Shown: positions 42,099 to 52,344, numbered from the stretch's first letter. The stretch is 64,000 nucleotides of DNA from Methylobacterium sp. WL1 (GCF_008000895.1 NZ_CP042823.1:4601001-4665000), one strand, 5' to 3'. Translations and numbers: made by a program. Notes: generated by a model not told the origin, from the sequence alone.

Positions 42099-42334
42099 GA
42101 TGCGGATCGGCGGACGGCGGCAGCCAGCGCGTCCTCGATCGACGGCCTTCGCCGACGGCCCCGCCGTCGTGTCCGTGCCCGGCGCCGCGGCGCCGGCTTG
42201 GTCGCGGATGTCCCGATGCCCTCGCGCGGCGGCTTGATCGCGGCGCTTCCGGTCCGCACGATGCTGCGGTCCGGTCCGGTCGCGCACGGGCAACCGCACA
42301 CCGTTCACGACCGCCCGCATAGCGAGGCCCCACG

Positions 42335-42952
42335 ATGATCGAGCTGTATGCCTGGAACACGCCCAACGGACGCAAGATCAGCGTCGCCCTGGAGGAGATG
42401 AGCCTGCCCTATCGGGTCCGGACCGTCGACATCACGCAGGGCGAGCAGTTCGATCCGGCCTTCCTGGCGATCAGCCCGAACAACCGGATCCCCGCGATCG
42501 TCGATCCGGACGGGCCCGGCGGTTCGATCTCGGTGTTCGAATCGGGCGCGATCCTGCTCTACCTCGCCGAGAAGTCGGGCCGGTGTCTGCCGGCCGATCC
42601 GCGCCGGCGCATGGCCGTGCTGGAATGGCTGATGTGGCAGATGGGCGGGTTCGGACCGATGCCGGGGCAGGTCCACCATTTCCTCGGCGTCGCGGAAAAG
42701 GACCGGGCCTACGGGTTGGAGCGCTACCTGAAGGAGACTCACCGGCTCTACGGGGTGCTGGACCGGCGCCTCGCGGCGGCGGAGTTCGTCGCCGGCGCGC
42801 TGTCGATCGCGGATTTCGCCATTCTTGGCTGGGCGTGGCGGCACGAGCGCCATCAGGTCGACCTCTCCGACTACCCGCAGGTGAAGCGCTGGTACGATAC
42901 GATGATGGCCCGGCCGGCGGTGCGGCGCGGCTTCGACGTCGCCTTGAGCTGA
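42335..42952 (+). CDS. Glutathione S-transferase-like protein (YfcG/Ure2p type)
   Basis: A 205-aa GST-fold protein. The N-terminal thioredoxin-like domain (about 1-80) begins MIELYAWNTPNGRKISVALE, the TPNG loop typical of nu-class/YfcG enzymes, and has the cis-Pro and GSH-binding NNRIPAIVDPDG and VFESGAILLYLAEK motifs. The helical C-terminal domain shows LSIADFAILGWAWR. YfcG-type enzymes act as disulfide-bond oxidoreductases with glutathione. Monocistronic. Confidence 0.88.
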   Translation: MIELYAWNTPNGRKISVALEEMSLPYRVRTVDITQGEQFDPAFLAISPNNRIPAIVDPDGPGGSISVFESGAILLYLAEKSGRCLPADPRRRMAVLEWLMWQMGGFGPMPGQVHHFLGVAEKDRAYGLERYLKETHRLYGVLDRRLAAAEFVAGALSIADFAILGWAWRHERHQVDLSDYPQVKRWYDTMMARPAVRRGFDVALS

Positions 42953-43112
42953 GAGCGCGGGCGACGCGGGGGCACCTTCGAAACGCGCGACGGCGCCGCG
43001 CGCGCCAGGCGGCCGACGCGGCCCCACCGTCTCGCCCGTCCTGCGCGACCGAATGGCGGCAGGCCGGCCCTGCGTCCGCCTGCGCCCCAGCCGCTCGCCC
43101 CGCCCCGGCCCG

Positions 43113-43892
<780 letters not shown>

Positions 43893-43894
43893 GC

Positions 43895-44770
43895 TCAACG
43901 GGTCTCGAAGCGGCGTTCCAGGTGGGCGGTCAACCGGTCGATCGGGTAGCAGTAGAGGAAGAAGCAGAGCAGGGCGAAGCCGTAGAGCGGGGCGAACAGC
44001 TCGGGCCGTCCGCCCTCGGCGGCGTGCACCTGCGCGGTCAGCGTCAGCATCTCGGTGACCCCGACGATCGACGCCTGCACGGTGGCCATCGCGATCAGCG
44101 CGTAGACGTTCATCCAGGGCGGCAGCATGCGCTTCGCGCATTGCGGCAGGATGATCCGCCACAGGGTCTGCCGCCGGGTGAAGGCCAGGGATTCGGCGGC
44201 CTCCCACTGCGTGTTCGGCACCGAGCGCACCGCGCCGCGGACGATCTCGGCGACGTTGGCCATCACGGGCAGGCTGAAGCCGAAGGTCGCCTTCACCCAG
44301 TCGGGCAGCGGCACCCGGATCCCGAACACCGTGACCTGGAACGGGACCAGGAACATCACGAAGAACAGCAGCACCAGCCAGGGCACGTTGCGGAACACCT
44401 GCGTGGCCGACCACGCGATGCGCGGCAGCACCCGGCCCTCGCCCAGCATGGCCAGGCCGAGCCCGAGGCCCGCCGCCGTGCCGATCGCCATCGCCATCAG
44501 CGAGATCGCGACGTTGAAGGCGAAGCCCGTGAGCAGGAGCGGCGCCCACTTGATCACCACCTCCAGCGGGGACAGGGCGGCGGCCCCGCCCTGCGCCCAG
44601 GCCGGGAGGGCGACGATGGCGAGGCCGCACAGCAGCCAGCCGTGGATGGGGCGCAGGCGCGCCGCCGGGCGGCCCCGGGCGGGCGCGAACGGCAGCAGGA
44701 CCGGCAGGTCCGTCGGACGACCCGCCGGGCGGCCGTCGTCGCGCCGGCCGGTCCGGTCCGGAGCGCTCAT
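43895..44770 (-). CDS. Amino-acid ABC transporter permease 2
   Basis: A 291-aa inner-membrane protein of the His/Glu/Gln permease family. A long charged N-terminus (45 residues) precedes about six helices. The EAA coupling motif is EAAESLAFTRRQTLWRIILP and the family start motif is FNVAISLMAMAIGTAAGLGL, FRNVPWLVLLFFVMFL. It overlaps the first permease by 4 bases (ATGA), so they form a heterodimeric channel. Confidence 0.92.
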   Translation of the reverse strand: MSAPDRTGRRDDGRPAGRPTDLPVLLPFAPARGRPAARLRPIHGWLLCGLAIVALPAWAQGGAAALSPLEVVIKWAPLLLTGFAFNVAISLMAMAIGTAAGLGLGLAMLGEGRVLPRIAWSATQVFRNVPWLVLLFFVMFLVPFQVTVFGIRVPLPDWVKATFGFSLPVMANVAEIVRGAVRSVPNTQWEAAESLAFTRRQTLWRIILPQCAKRMLPPWMNVYALIAMATVQASIVGVTEMLTLTAQVHAAEGGRPELFAPLYGFALLCFFLYCYPIDRLTAHLERRFETR

Positions 44771-45516
44771 CGGCCGTATCCGGGGATGCGCAGGGCGCGC
44801 TCCCAGCGGTGCATGATCCACACGAGCAATCCGACGAGGACCGCGTAGGTCGCGAGCAGCACCAGCATCATCTCCAGGACGTTCTGCGACTCGGACCAGA
44901 TCTGCTTGACCGCGTAGAGCGTCTCGGGGACCGCGATGGCGTAGGCGAGCGTCGTGGTCTTGAGCAGGTTGATCAGGTTGTTGTTGAGCGCCGGCAGGCA
45001 GACCCGGAGCGCGAGCGGCAGGACGACGTGGCGATAGGCCTTCAACCGGGTGTAGCCCAGCGCCTCGGCGGCCTCGACGGTGGTCTTGGGCACCGCCTCG
45101 ATGCCGGAGCGGAAGATCTCGACGTTGAACGCGCCGGCAAACAGCGAGAGCGAGACGATCGCCCATTGCACGTTGTCGAGGATGGGAACGCGCAGGCCGT
45201 CCGCCGAGCGCACGGCCGGCAGGAGCGTGCCGAGGCCGAAGTAGAAGAAGAAGATCTGCACCAGCGGCGGCGTGTTGCGGAACACCACGACGAAGCCGTT
45301 GACCAGCCCCCGCAGCAGGCGCGAGGGCCCGCTCTGCAGCAGCGCCCCGACCGCGCCGATCACCAGGCTGGCCAGGATCGTGCTGATCCCGAGCAGCAGC
45401 GTCATCCGCAGCCCGGCGACGTAGCGGTTCCAGTCATACGGGTCGTAGAAGACCGTAAAATTGAAGCCCGTGGTCTCGTAGAGACCCTGGAACCAGGCCT
45501 GGATCGCCTCGATCAT
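44767..45516 (-). CDS. Amino-acid ABC transporter permease 1
   Basis: A 249-aa membrane permease. It shows VAGLRMTLLLGISTILASLV, the VFRNTPPLVQIFFFYFGLG motif characteristic of this family, and the EAA loop EAAEALGYTRLKAYRHVVLP. About five to six helices. Second gene in the operon, 37 bases after the binding-protein gene. Works with the second permease and the ATPase. Confidence 0.93.
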   Translation of the reverse strand: MIEAIQAWFQGLYETTGFNFTVFYDPYDWNRYVAGLRMTLLLGISTILASLVIGAVGALLQSGPSRLLRGLVNGFVVVFRNTPPLVQIFFFYFGLGTLLPAVRSADGLRVPILDNVQWAIVSLSLFAGAFNVEIFRSGIEAVPKTTVEAAEALGYTRLKAYRHVVLPLALRVCLPALNNNLINLLKTTTLAYAIAVPETLYAVKQIWSESQNVLEMMLVLLATYAVLVGLLVWIMHRWERALRIPGYGR

Positions 45517-45553
45517 CGCGGCCGATCACCTGGGCTCGCTGCACGGGCGCGCA

Positions 45554-46396
45554 TCAGTTGGTCGCGTTCTTGTACTTCTCGTGCATCGCCTTCGAGTAGG
45601 CGGTGGGCTCGATGCCCCACTTCCGCTCGCCGGCGACGACGAAGCCGGTCTTCATCCAGTCCTTGGTCGCGTCCTCGACCATCGTCTGGAGCGTGGTGTT
45701 GCCCAGGGCCACCGCCATCATCCACGGCGCGTCGAGGATGCCCTTGAGCGGGAGGGCGTAGCCGGCCTTCCAGTCGTCGTCGAGCAGCTTACCCTGCAGC
45801 ATGCTCTGGTCGTAGACGTAGCCCAGGCAGTTGCCCTGCTTGAGCGCGAAGAGCGGCTTCTCGGAGCCGTCGAAGGCGACGATCTCCGCCCCGTAGGTGC
45901 GGGCGACGTCCTTGTTGTACCAGGCCCCCGAGGTCGCGCAGAGCGGCTTGCCCTTCAGCTGCGCCCAGTCGGTGATGCCGGCGGTCTTGGGCAGCAGCAC
46001 GTTGACGAAGTCGGAATAGTATTGCGGGTCGATCGCCTGCACGACGCGGCGGCGCTCCGGCTTGTCCGACAGCGTGGCGATCAGGAGATCGACCTTGCCC
46101 TGCTGGAGGAACTCGATCCGGTTGGCCGAGACCACCGGCACCAGCTCCAGCTTCACCCCGAGCCGCTTGGCGAGGTCGGCGGCGAGGTCGGGCTCCAGCC
46201 CGATGATCGCGCCGCTCGGATCGCGGAAGCCGAAGGGTTTGTAATCCGCCTTCACGCCGACGATCAGCGTCCCGCGCACCTTGATCGCGTCGACGCCGTC
46301 CGCGGCCGAGGCCCGGCCGGGCCATGCCAGCGCCGGGATCGCCGCGAGGGCGGCCAGCGCGGCATTCGTCAGGAGGCGTCGGGACATGGGGCGCAT
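45554..46396 (-). CDS. Amino-acid ABC transporter substrate-binding protein
   Basis: A 280-aa periplasmic binding protein (family 3, SBP_bac_3). I set the start at ATG 46396 (MRPMSRRLLTNAALAALAAI), which gives a clean signal peptide cut after ASA. The signature ADYKPFGFRDPSGAIIGLEP is at about 55-75, with VSANRIEFLQQGKVDLLIAT and QGNCLGYVYDQSM later. Ligand unknown; the adjacent N-methyl-amino-acid oxidase suggests an N-methylated or aromatic amine (inference). First gene of the importer operon. Confidence 0.92.
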   Translation of the reverse strand: MRPMSRRLLTNAALAALAAIPALAWPGRASAADGVDAIKVRGTLIVGVKADYKPFGFRDPSGAIIGLEPDLAADLAKRLGVKLELVPVVSANRIEFLQQGKVDLLIATLSDKPERRRVVQAIDPQYYSDFVNVLLPKTAGITDWAQLKGKPLCATSGAWYNKDVARTYGAEIVAFDGSEKPLFALKQGNCLGYVYDQSMLQGKLLDDDWKAGYALPLKGILDAPWMMAVALGNTTLQTMVEDATKDWMKTGFVVAGERKWGIEPTAYSKAMHEKYKNATN

Positions 46397-46467
46397 CGGG
46401 TCGGTCCTGCTCGGGCGAACGGATCTTGGCACGGTTTCTAGCAATCCACGAGCCATCGGCCTTCGGA

Positions 46468-47637
46468 TCAACCGAAGCGTGCGAGGGCGAACGGCGTGAG
46501 GTCGGGTCGCCCGGCGCCTCCGGCCAGGTCGGCGGCGACCGCCTCGCCGATGCCCGCCGAATGCTTGAAGCCGTGCCCCGAGCAGGCCGAGACGACGTGC
46601 ACCCGGTCCATCCCGGGATGCCGGTCGATGATGAAGCCGCGGTCGGGGGTCACCGTGTAGACGCAGGCCGCGGCCCGGACGACCTCCGGGGTGGCGCCGG
46701 CCAGCCGGCCCGCGACGCGCAAGCGGTACATCGCGTCGGATTCCGCGGGGTCGACGCGCCGCGCGACGGCGTCGGCCGTGGTGGCGGTGCTGTACTGCTC
46801 GGTCGCGACCTTGATGGCGCGCTCCCCCGCCAGGGGCGGGAAGCCGTAGAGGTAATCCGTGTCGGTGGTCCCGTACATCCAGATGAACACGGGCGCGCGC
46901 GGCCCGTACGCGGATTCGTTCGCCAGGGCGTACCAGTGCAGGAGCTGGCGCCGGACCGTCAGCAGCCCGTCGAACGGGGCGCCGAGCAGCGGGGCGGTCC
47001 AGGCGCCGGCCGCGACCACGGCGCGATCGGCCAGGATCACGCCGTCGGAGGTCTCGATCCGGATGCCGGCCGCGTCCTGATCCAGCGCCAGGACTTCGCA
47101 GCCGGTCCGGATCTCGGCCCCCAGGGCGGTCGCGCGGGTGAGCTGCGCCGCGATGCAGCGCTCCGGGAAGACGTAGCCGCCGCCGGGCTCGTAATAGGCC
47201 TTCTCGTCGCCCGCGAGGTTCAGGAATTGCGGGAAGCGGCGGGCGACCGCGGCCCCGTCGAGCACCTCGTGCGGGATCCCGGCCCCCTGCGCGGCGCTGA
47301 TCGAGCGGCCGACGAAGTCCGGCTTGCCGTGATGGGACGAGACCCCGCGGCCGGGCGCCATGACGAGGGCGCCGCAGGCGTTCAGCAGCGTCTCGCCGGT
47401 GGCCGCCTCCAGCTCCCGCCAGATGCGATGCGAGGCGGTGACGAAGGGCACGTAGTCGCGCCCTTCCCCGACGGCCTGGCGGGTGATCCGCGTCTCACCG
47501 TGGCTCGACCCGAGGGCGTGCGGCGGCGCGTAGCGGTCGAGCCCCACCACCGCGGCCCCGCGCTTGGCCAGCTGGTAGAGGATCGCGCTCCCCATCGCGC
47601 CGAGCCCCAGGACCGCGACGTCGAACCGGCGCGTCAT
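46468..47637 (-). CDS. solA: N-methyl-L-tryptophan/sarcosine oxidase-like FAD enzyme
   Basis: A 389-aa monomeric sarcosine oxidase-family enzyme from ATG 47637. It has a dinucleotide-binding motif FDVAVLGLGAMGSAILYQLA, the flavin-contacting GSSHGETRITRQAVGEGRDY, the covalent-FAD cysteine in AACVYTVTPDRGFIIDRHPG, and the C-terminal SACSGHGFKHSAGIGEAVA. It oxidises secondary amino acids to give formaldehyde or an imine plus H2O2. Formaldehyde would suit a methylotroph. It is upstream of the importer operon by 71 bases, on the same strand. Confidence 0.88.
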   Translation of the reverse strand: MTRRFDVAVLGLGAMGSAILYQLAKRGAAVVGLDRYAPPHALGSSHGETRITRQAVGEGRDYVPFVTASHRIWRELEAATGETLLNACGALVMAPGRGVSSHHGKPDFVGRSISAAQGAGIPHEVLDGAAVARRFPQFLNLAGDEKAYYEPGGGYVFPERCIAAQLTRATALGAEIRTGCEVLALDQDAAGIRIETSDGVILADRAVVAAGAWTAPLLGAPFDGLLTVRRQLLHWYALANESAYGPRAPVFIWMYGTTDTDYLYGFPPLAGERAIKVATEQYSTATTADAVARRVDPAESDAMYRLRVAGRLAGATPEVVRAAACVYTVTPDRGFIIDRHPGMDRVHVVSACSGHGFKHSAGIGEAVAADLAGGAGRPDLTPFALARFG

Positions 47638-47809
47638 CGGGCCTGCCCCTGCGTGGGGGTGTGGCCGCAACGGGTATGTCCGTGACGACACGGGCGCGGA
47701 GCTGCGAGGCCGGGCATAGGATCGGGATCTCGGTCGAACGGGAAGGCGACCGTGAGCATGACGCGCTCGGGCGGTTGCGCTTGACCGGGAGAGACGCTTT
47801 CTTGCACGG

Positions 47810-48820
47810 ATGAGCCAAACCAGCGACGCGATGCCGGATCCGGGCGGCCCGGCCCCGGGGGATCGGCCGCAGGAGATCGGCTTCCTGCTGGTCCCGGGCT
47901 TCGGGTTGCTGTCGTTCGCCTCGGCCTGCGAGCCCTTCCGGGCGGCCAACGATCTCGCCGGCCGGGTCCTCTACCGGCTGCGCTACTTCGGCGAGGCCGG
48001 AGGCCGGGTCGCCTCGTCCTCGGGGGCGGAGGTCCCGACCGAGGAGCTGCCGCGCGAGCGCGGGCGCCTGGACACGGTCTTCGTCTGCGCGGGCGGCGAC
48101 CCGACCGAGTGGGACAGGCCGGCGATCCATGCCGGGTTGCGGCGCATGGCCCGGTTCGGCGTCCGCGTCGGCGGTATATCGGGCGGCCCCTACCTGATGG
48201 CCGCGGCGGGGCTGCTGGCGGAGCGCGCCTTCACGATTCACTGGGAATACGCCGGCGCCACGGTCGAGGCGTTTCCGGACGCGCGCCTCACGCGGGCGCG
48301 CTTCGTCGCCGATGCCGACCGCCTGACCTGCGGCGGCGGGGTCGCCCCCCTCGACATGGCGCACACGCTGATCGCCGCGCGCCTGGGGGCGGCCTTCGCG
48401 CGCCGCATCTCGGACTGGTTCCTACACATTGCGGTGGGCGCCGCCGACGACCCGCAGCGCGCCTCCGCGGCGGAGCGGTACGGCATCCACCACCCGGCCC
48501 TGCTCGCCGTCCTCGAAACGATGGAGACGACCGTCGAAGCGCCGCTCACCCGCCGGGCCATGGCCCGCCTCGCCGCGGTCAGCGCGCGCCACCTCGACCG
48601 CCTCTTCCGCGAGAAGTGCGGCCTGAGCTTCTCGGCCCAGTACCGCGCCATCCGCCTCGCCCACGGCCGGCGGCTGCTGCGCCAGAGCCCGCTTGCGATC
48701 GGGGAGATCGCGACCGCCTGCAGCTTCTCGAGCGCCGCCCACTTTTCCCGCAGCTACCGGGCCCAGTTCGGGTGCAGCCCGTCCTCGGACCGGCGCACGG
48801 CGCCCGAGCGCGTGGCCTGA
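47810..48820 (+). CDS. GlxA-family AraC-type regulator
   Basis: A 336-aa regulator: an N-terminal DJ-1/PfpI amidase-like domain (about 20-190; EIGFLLVPGFGLLSFASACE, FRAANDLAG, TCGGGVAPLDMAHTLIAARL) and a C-terminal AraC helix-turn-helix pair (about 230-325; RRAMARLAAVSARHLDRLFR, QSPLAIGEIATACSFSSAAH, FSRSYRAQFG). Such proteins commonly control betaine, carnitine or amine catabolism. It is divergent from the oxidase gene (172-base gap) and very probably controls it and the importer. Confidence 0.92.
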   Translation: MSQTSDAMPDPGGPAPGDRPQEIGFLLVPGFGLLSFASACEPFRAANDLAGRVLYRLRYFGEAGGRVASSSGAEVPTEELPRERGRLDTVFVCAGGDPTEWDRPAIHAGLRRMARFGVRVGGISGGPYLMAAAGLLAERAFTIHWEYAGATVEAFPDARLTRARFVADADRLTCGGGVAPLDMAHTLIAARLGAAFARRISDWFLHIAVGAADDPQRASAAERYGIHHPALLAVLETMETTVEAPLTRRAMARLAAVSARHLDRLFREKCGLSFSAQYRAIRLAHGRRLLRQSPLAIGEIATACSFSSAAHFSRSYRAQFGCSPSSDRRTAPERVA

Positions 48821-48848
48821 GCCCGGGCGGCGCGCCGAGCGCACCTTA

Positions 48849-48906
48849 CAAAACGCCCGATCACCGGGCGTCCCCCTCTGCACGAGACAGCGCAGAGGGC
48901 GTTTTG
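48849..48906. terminator. Bidirectional terminator-like nested hairpin
   Basis: Between two convergent genes. Outer arms CAAAACGCCC (48849-48858) and GGGCGTTTTG (48897-48906) end in A4/T4 on both strands. Inside are CGCCCGATCACCGGGCG and CCCTCTGC...GCAGAGGG stems, so alternative folds exist. It should stop transcription from both the GlxA-type gene and the oxidoreductase gene. Confidence 0.75.
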
Positions 48907-48916
48907 CGCGGGGCTC

Positions 48917-51079
48917 TCAGTTCGCGCGCGCGACCTCGACGAGGTTGTCCGAGAACGACGGGGCGTGGCCCATGTCGGTGAAGGCCCCCGACGCGATGCT
49001 GTTGACCGTGCCCTCGTTGAGCTGGCGCCAGTAGCCCAGCGTCGCGACCACGATCCCGGCCCTCACGTCGTCGGTGATGCGCGCCACGCCCTTGAAGGCG
49101 CCGCGGTCGTTGCCGACCTGCACGCGGTCGCCGTCCCGGATGCCACGCGCGTCGGCATCGTGCTGGCTGATCATCACGAACTGCTCGCCCTGGCCCTTCT
49201 GCTTGTCCTCCATGTTGGCGTAGCAGGAGTTCAGGAAGTAGTGGCTCTTGGGCGAGACGATGTTCAGCGGGAAGCGCTTGGCCAGCTCCGGGTCGTTGGT
49301 GTGGGACTCGCGCGGGCCGAGGTAGTCGGGCAGCGGGTCGAGCGCCTCGCCGGGCTGGAAGCCCTCGTACATCTGCCGGAACGGCGGCGCGACGAAGTTC
49401 GTGGCACCCTCGACCTTGAGCATGCACTTGCCGGTCGGCGTCGGGAAGTTGCCCTCCCGGTGGGGCGCCCGGTCGTCCGGCGTCCCGACCTTGAGGCGGG
49501 CGAAGCCGTGCTCGCGCATGTAGGCGAGGTCGATGCCCTCGCAGGCCGGCGACGACCAGTCGACGTAGTGCTCCAGGCACTCGCTGTCCGACCACTTGAA
49601 GTTCTCGTCCTCGTAGCCGAGGCGGGCGGCGAGCTGGCGGAAGATCTCGTTGTTCGGGATCGCCTCGCCGGGCGCGTCCGCGCACTTGGTGTTGTAGGTG
49701 AGATAAAGGTGACCCCAGGAGAGGATCATGTCCTCCATCTCGGCGCCCATCGTCGCCGGGAGAACGATGTCGGCGTAGGAGGCGGTGTCCGAGATGAAGT
49801 GCTCGGCCGAGACCATGAACAGGTCCTCGCGCATCAGCCCCTCGACGATCTTGTCGGTCTCGGGCGCCTGCGTGACCGGGTTCGAGTTCCAGCACATCAT
49901 TGACATGATCGGCGGGTCGAGCTGCATCTCGCCGGTGAGCGCGCGCCCGATCTGCAGGTTCGAGACCACGCGGGTGCCCTCGGGGATCAGATCAGGGCGG
50001 CACATCACGTCGAACTTGTAGGGGTGCTCCCAGACGCCGAACTGGGTGACGCCGCCGCCAACGTGGCGCCATGCGCCGGTGAGCGCCGGGATGCAGGTCA
50101 CCGCCCGGATGGTCTGGCCGCCGCCGTAATGCCGCTCCAGCGCCACGCCCATGCGGATGCCGACGGGCTGCTCGGTGACCATCTCGTAGGCGAGCTTGCG
50201 GATGTCCTCGGCCGGGACGCCGGTGATCTCGGCAGCCCATTCCGGCGTGCGGGTGCTGGCCCGCTCCTTCAGCTCCTCGAAGCCGACCGTGTAATTGTCG
50301 ACGTAATCCTGATCGACGAGGCCCTGCGCGATGATCGCATTGATCAGCGCCATGGCCAGCGCCCCGTCGGTGCCGGGCTTGGGCGCGATATGCCAGTCGG
50401 CCGCCTTGGCGGTGCGCGACGCGTAGGTGTCGATCACGACGACCTTGGCGCCCTTCTTCTGCGCGTCCTTGACGATGGCCCAGTGGTGCAGGTTCGTCGA
50501 GACCGAGTTGCAGGCCCAGATCACGATGTACTTGGAGTGGATGTAGCTGTCCGGGTCGAGGCCAGCGGTCGGCCCGACCGTGAGCAGCCACGCGGTACAC
50601 GAGCCCTCGCCGCAGAAGGTGCGCTCGGTCACGGTGGCGCCCATGCGGTTGAAGAACGCGTCGCCGCCATTCAAGCCATGCACGAGGCCCTGGTTGCCGA
50701 GGTAGCTGTAGGGCGCGATGGCCTCCGGCCCGTACTGGTCGATGATCGCCTTCCAGCGGGTGACGATGGTGTCGAGGGCCTCGTCCCAGGTGATGCGCGC
50801 GAACTGCTTCGAGCCCTTCGGGCCGACCCGCTTCATCGGGTAGAGCAGCCGGTCCGGATGGTAGTGGCGCTTCTCGTAGTCCTTCAGCTTCACGCAGAGA
50901 CCGCCGCGGGTCATCGGATGGTCCGGGTTGCCGCGCACGCCGAGCAGTTCCCCGTCCTTAACCTCGAAGATCATCGAGCAGGTGTCCGGGCAATCGTGGG
51001 GGCAGCCGCCGAAGAAGGTCTGGGTCAGGCTCTCCGCCTTGGCGACGAGCAGGGAGTCGGGCTTGACGATCTCGTTCAT
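48917..51079 (-). CDS. Molybdopterin oxidoreductase (Fdh4A-like formate dehydrogenase candidate)
   Basis: A 720-aa molybdopterin enzyme. It has an N-terminal [4Fe-4S] site C-x3-C-x3-C...C (GGCPHDCPDTCSM ... GGLCVK), then the molybdopterin domains (FFNRMGATVTERTFCGEGSC, IVIWACNSVSTNLHHWA, VVIDTYASRTAKAADWH, LTGAWRHVGGGVTQFG) and a C-terminal molydop-binding domain (PLNIVSPKSHYFLNSCYANM, GIRDGDRVQVGNDRG). No Tat signal, so cytosolic. It is similar to what I recall of Methylobacterium Fdh4A; substrate and electron partner are not proven, and no fdh4B candidate is adjacent. Confidence 0.8.
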   Translation of the reverse strand: MNEIVKPDSLLVAKAESLTQTFFGGCPHDCPDTCSMIFEVKDGELLGVRGNPDHPMTRGGLCVKLKDYEKRHYHPDRLLYPMKRVGPKGSKQFARITWDEALDTIVTRWKAIIDQYGPEAIAPYSYLGNQGLVHGLNGGDAFFNRMGATVTERTFCGEGSCTAWLLTVGPTAGLDPDSYIHSKYIVIWACNSVSTNLHHWAIVKDAQKKGAKVVVIDTYASRTAKAADWHIAPKPGTDGALAMALINAIIAQGLVDQDYVDNYTVGFEELKERASTRTPEWAAEITGVPAEDIRKLAYEMVTEQPVGIRMGVALERHYGGGQTIRAVTCIPALTGAWRHVGGGVTQFGVWEHPYKFDVMCRPDLIPEGTRVVSNLQIGRALTGEMQLDPPIMSMMCWNSNPVTQAPETDKIVEGLMREDLFMVSAEHFISDTASYADIVLPATMGAEMEDMILSWGHLYLTYNTKCADAPGEAIPNNEIFRQLAARLGYEDENFKWSDSECLEHYVDWSSPACEGIDLAYMREHGFARLKVGTPDDRAPHREGNFPTPTGKCMLKVEGATNFVAPPFRQMYEGFQPGEALDPLPDYLGPRESHTNDPELAKRFPLNIVSPKSHYFLNSCYANMEDKQKGQGEQFVMISQHDADARGIRDGDRVQVGNDRGAFKGVARITDDVRAGIVVATLGYWRQLNEGTVNSIASGAFTDMGHAPSFSDNLVEVARAN

Positions 51080-51415
51080 GGTTCCTCCACGGCCGAGCGT
51101 TTCGCTTTATTGTTCTAGCGAGCCGGCTCAGCGCAGAGGCAGGATGCACTGGAGTGCGAATAATTCCAAATTCTAGTCCCTGGTGAGGGCGCATCGGCGT
51201 GCGTTCGTCGTGTGGACCACGGTGTCGCGGCGCGGGCGTGCGGGGGTCGGTCGCGGAACGTCTGCTCCGGGGCGAAAAGCCGGGGGCCACTTGCCACCCC
51301 TGGCCGAGATCGCGGTGGGAACCGAGCCTCCGACTTCGACCACACGGCTGCGGCGCCGCGCGGGCAACGACGGGGGCGGGACCGTCGGCCGCTTAAAACC
51401 CCCGCCCCCGCGCCC
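51080..51415. other. Intergenic, promoter of oxidoreductase
   Basis: No gene is supported. The left end (51100-51180), including aataattccaaattctag, is AT-rich and should contain the promoter of the minus-strand oxidoreductase. The rest is GC-rich non-coding DNA after the end of the luxI operon. Confidence 0.5.
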
Positions 51416-51634
51416 TCAATGCAGCGTGTCGTCCAGGCAGGTTTCGCCCCCGACGTCGCGGGCCAGCGCCCGGCCGACATGCTCCACCAGCGGGCGCAGG
51501 GCGGCCAGGAGACCCGGGTCGCCGATCTCCTCGGCGGCCCGCCACATCTCGATCGCGTGGTGGCCCAGGCGCACGATCGCCGGGTCCTCGCCCTCGCGCC
51601 CGCAGGCCTCGTCCAGGATGTCCGAAATGCTCAT
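51416..51634 (-). CDS. 72-aa protein coupled to luxI
   Basis: A 72-aa protein, MSISDILDEACGREGEDPAI, VRLGHHAIEMWRAAEEIGDP, GLLAALRPLVEHVGRALARD, VGGETCLDDTLH. It is helical, acidic at both ends, with no membrane segment. Its ATG overlaps the luxI stop (ATGA), so it is translated with luxI and should be quorum controlled. No known LuxI-associated regulator (RsaM, TraM, QteE) is recognisable. It could tune the synthase or receptor; that is inference only. Confidence 0.75.
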   Translation of the reverse strand: MSISDILDEACGREGEDPAIVRLGHHAIEMWRAAEEIGDPGLLAALRPLVEHVGRALARDVGGETCLDDTLH

Positions 51635-52293
51635 GCGTGCAGCCTCCGCTCGGCGGGCACGGACGGGCGGATCGCCTGCGTGCGGGGGGCGTGCGGGGGC
51701 GCGGCGTCGAGGCCGAAGAACCGGCGCGACTCCGCGACCGTGTCGGGCGTCAGCCGGGCGTAGACCGCCAGGATGGAATGGCCCTGATAGGTCGTCGGCA
51801 GCCCGAGGGGCTCCACGTCCCAGCCGCAGGACATCAGCCGATTGACCAGGATCGGGTGCGTCTGCGCCAGCAGGCCGTCGAGGCCGCGCGCCCGCGCCAC
51901 CTCGGCCGCCGCGATGAAGATCCCGGCGGTGGCCGGGTCGATGCGGCTGGTGCGGCCCTCGCGCCGGGACGGCAGCGTCCCGCACCGGGTCCACTCGTAC
52001 ACCGCCGCGCCCCGGGGCGCCGGGGCGCGCTCGGCGAGGTGCGGGTAGACCTCCGTGAGCAGATGCGGCCGGGTCGTCGGCAGCAGCCGCGTGTAGGCGG
52101 TCACGGCCGCGCCCTCCAGGTAGGCCAGGTGGATGCAGCCGGGGCCGTCGAACTGGTCGATCTCGCGGCCGTCGGGCCGGCGGCAGGCCTCCCAGTTCAG
52201 CCGCTCCACGAACAGGGCGTGCCGGAACCGGTAGATCTTGTCCATCAGATCGCCGTGCCGGGAAATATTGTCGTCGTCGATCACAACAACCAT
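51631..52293 (-). CDS. luxI: Acyl-homoserine-lactone synthase (LuxI family)
   Basis: A 220-aa LuxI-family synthase that makes an acyl-homoserine lactone from S-adenosylmethionine and an acyl carrier. Conserved residues are visible: IYRFRHALFVERLNWE (Arg, Phe, Trp), REIDQFDGPGCIHLAY (E-x-D-x-x-D set), AYTRLLPTTRPHLL (Arg) and VYEWTRCGTLPS (Glu and Arg). The last 25 residues are an extra, variable tail. Preceded by a lux-box palindrome and luxR; acyl chain not predictable. Confidence 0.93.
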   Translation of the reverse strand: MVVVIDDDNISRHGDLMDKIYRFRHALFVERLNWEACRRPDGREIDQFDGPGCIHLAYLEGAAVTAYTRLLPTTRPHLLTEVYPHLAERAPAPRGAAVYEWTRCGTLPSRREGRTSRIDPATAGIFIAAAEVARARGLDGLLAQTHPILVNRLMSCGWDVEPLGLPTTYQGHSILAVYARLTPDTVAESRRFFGLDAAPPHAPRTQAIRPSVPAERRLHA

Positions 52294-52344
52294 GGATCAC
52301 TTCCCCCTTTGGGGGCGTGATGCCGGGTGGCGGGTCCGAAAGAG

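Larger units (their letters stand above)
41522..42334. other. Intergenic boundary region
   Basis: No gene is supported. It holds a tRNA-3'-end-like piece (41804-41833), a perfect 9-bp-arm hairpin (ACCACCAGG / CCTGGTGGT at 41830-41851), a very GC-rich stretch and the 15-bp inverted repeat at 42053-42098. Frames on the minus strand through this region (ending near 41690) are likely chance or relic. To its right gene style changes to long chromosomal-type genes. Confidence 0.5.

Noticed and set aside
41688..42320. A 210-codon minus-strand frame whose tail includes HAVGLEPVSVSRRKKW
   Set aside because: The GLEP piece is what a tRNA 3' end gives when translated in reverse; the rest is low-complexity Arg/Ala. 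Treated as non-coding.
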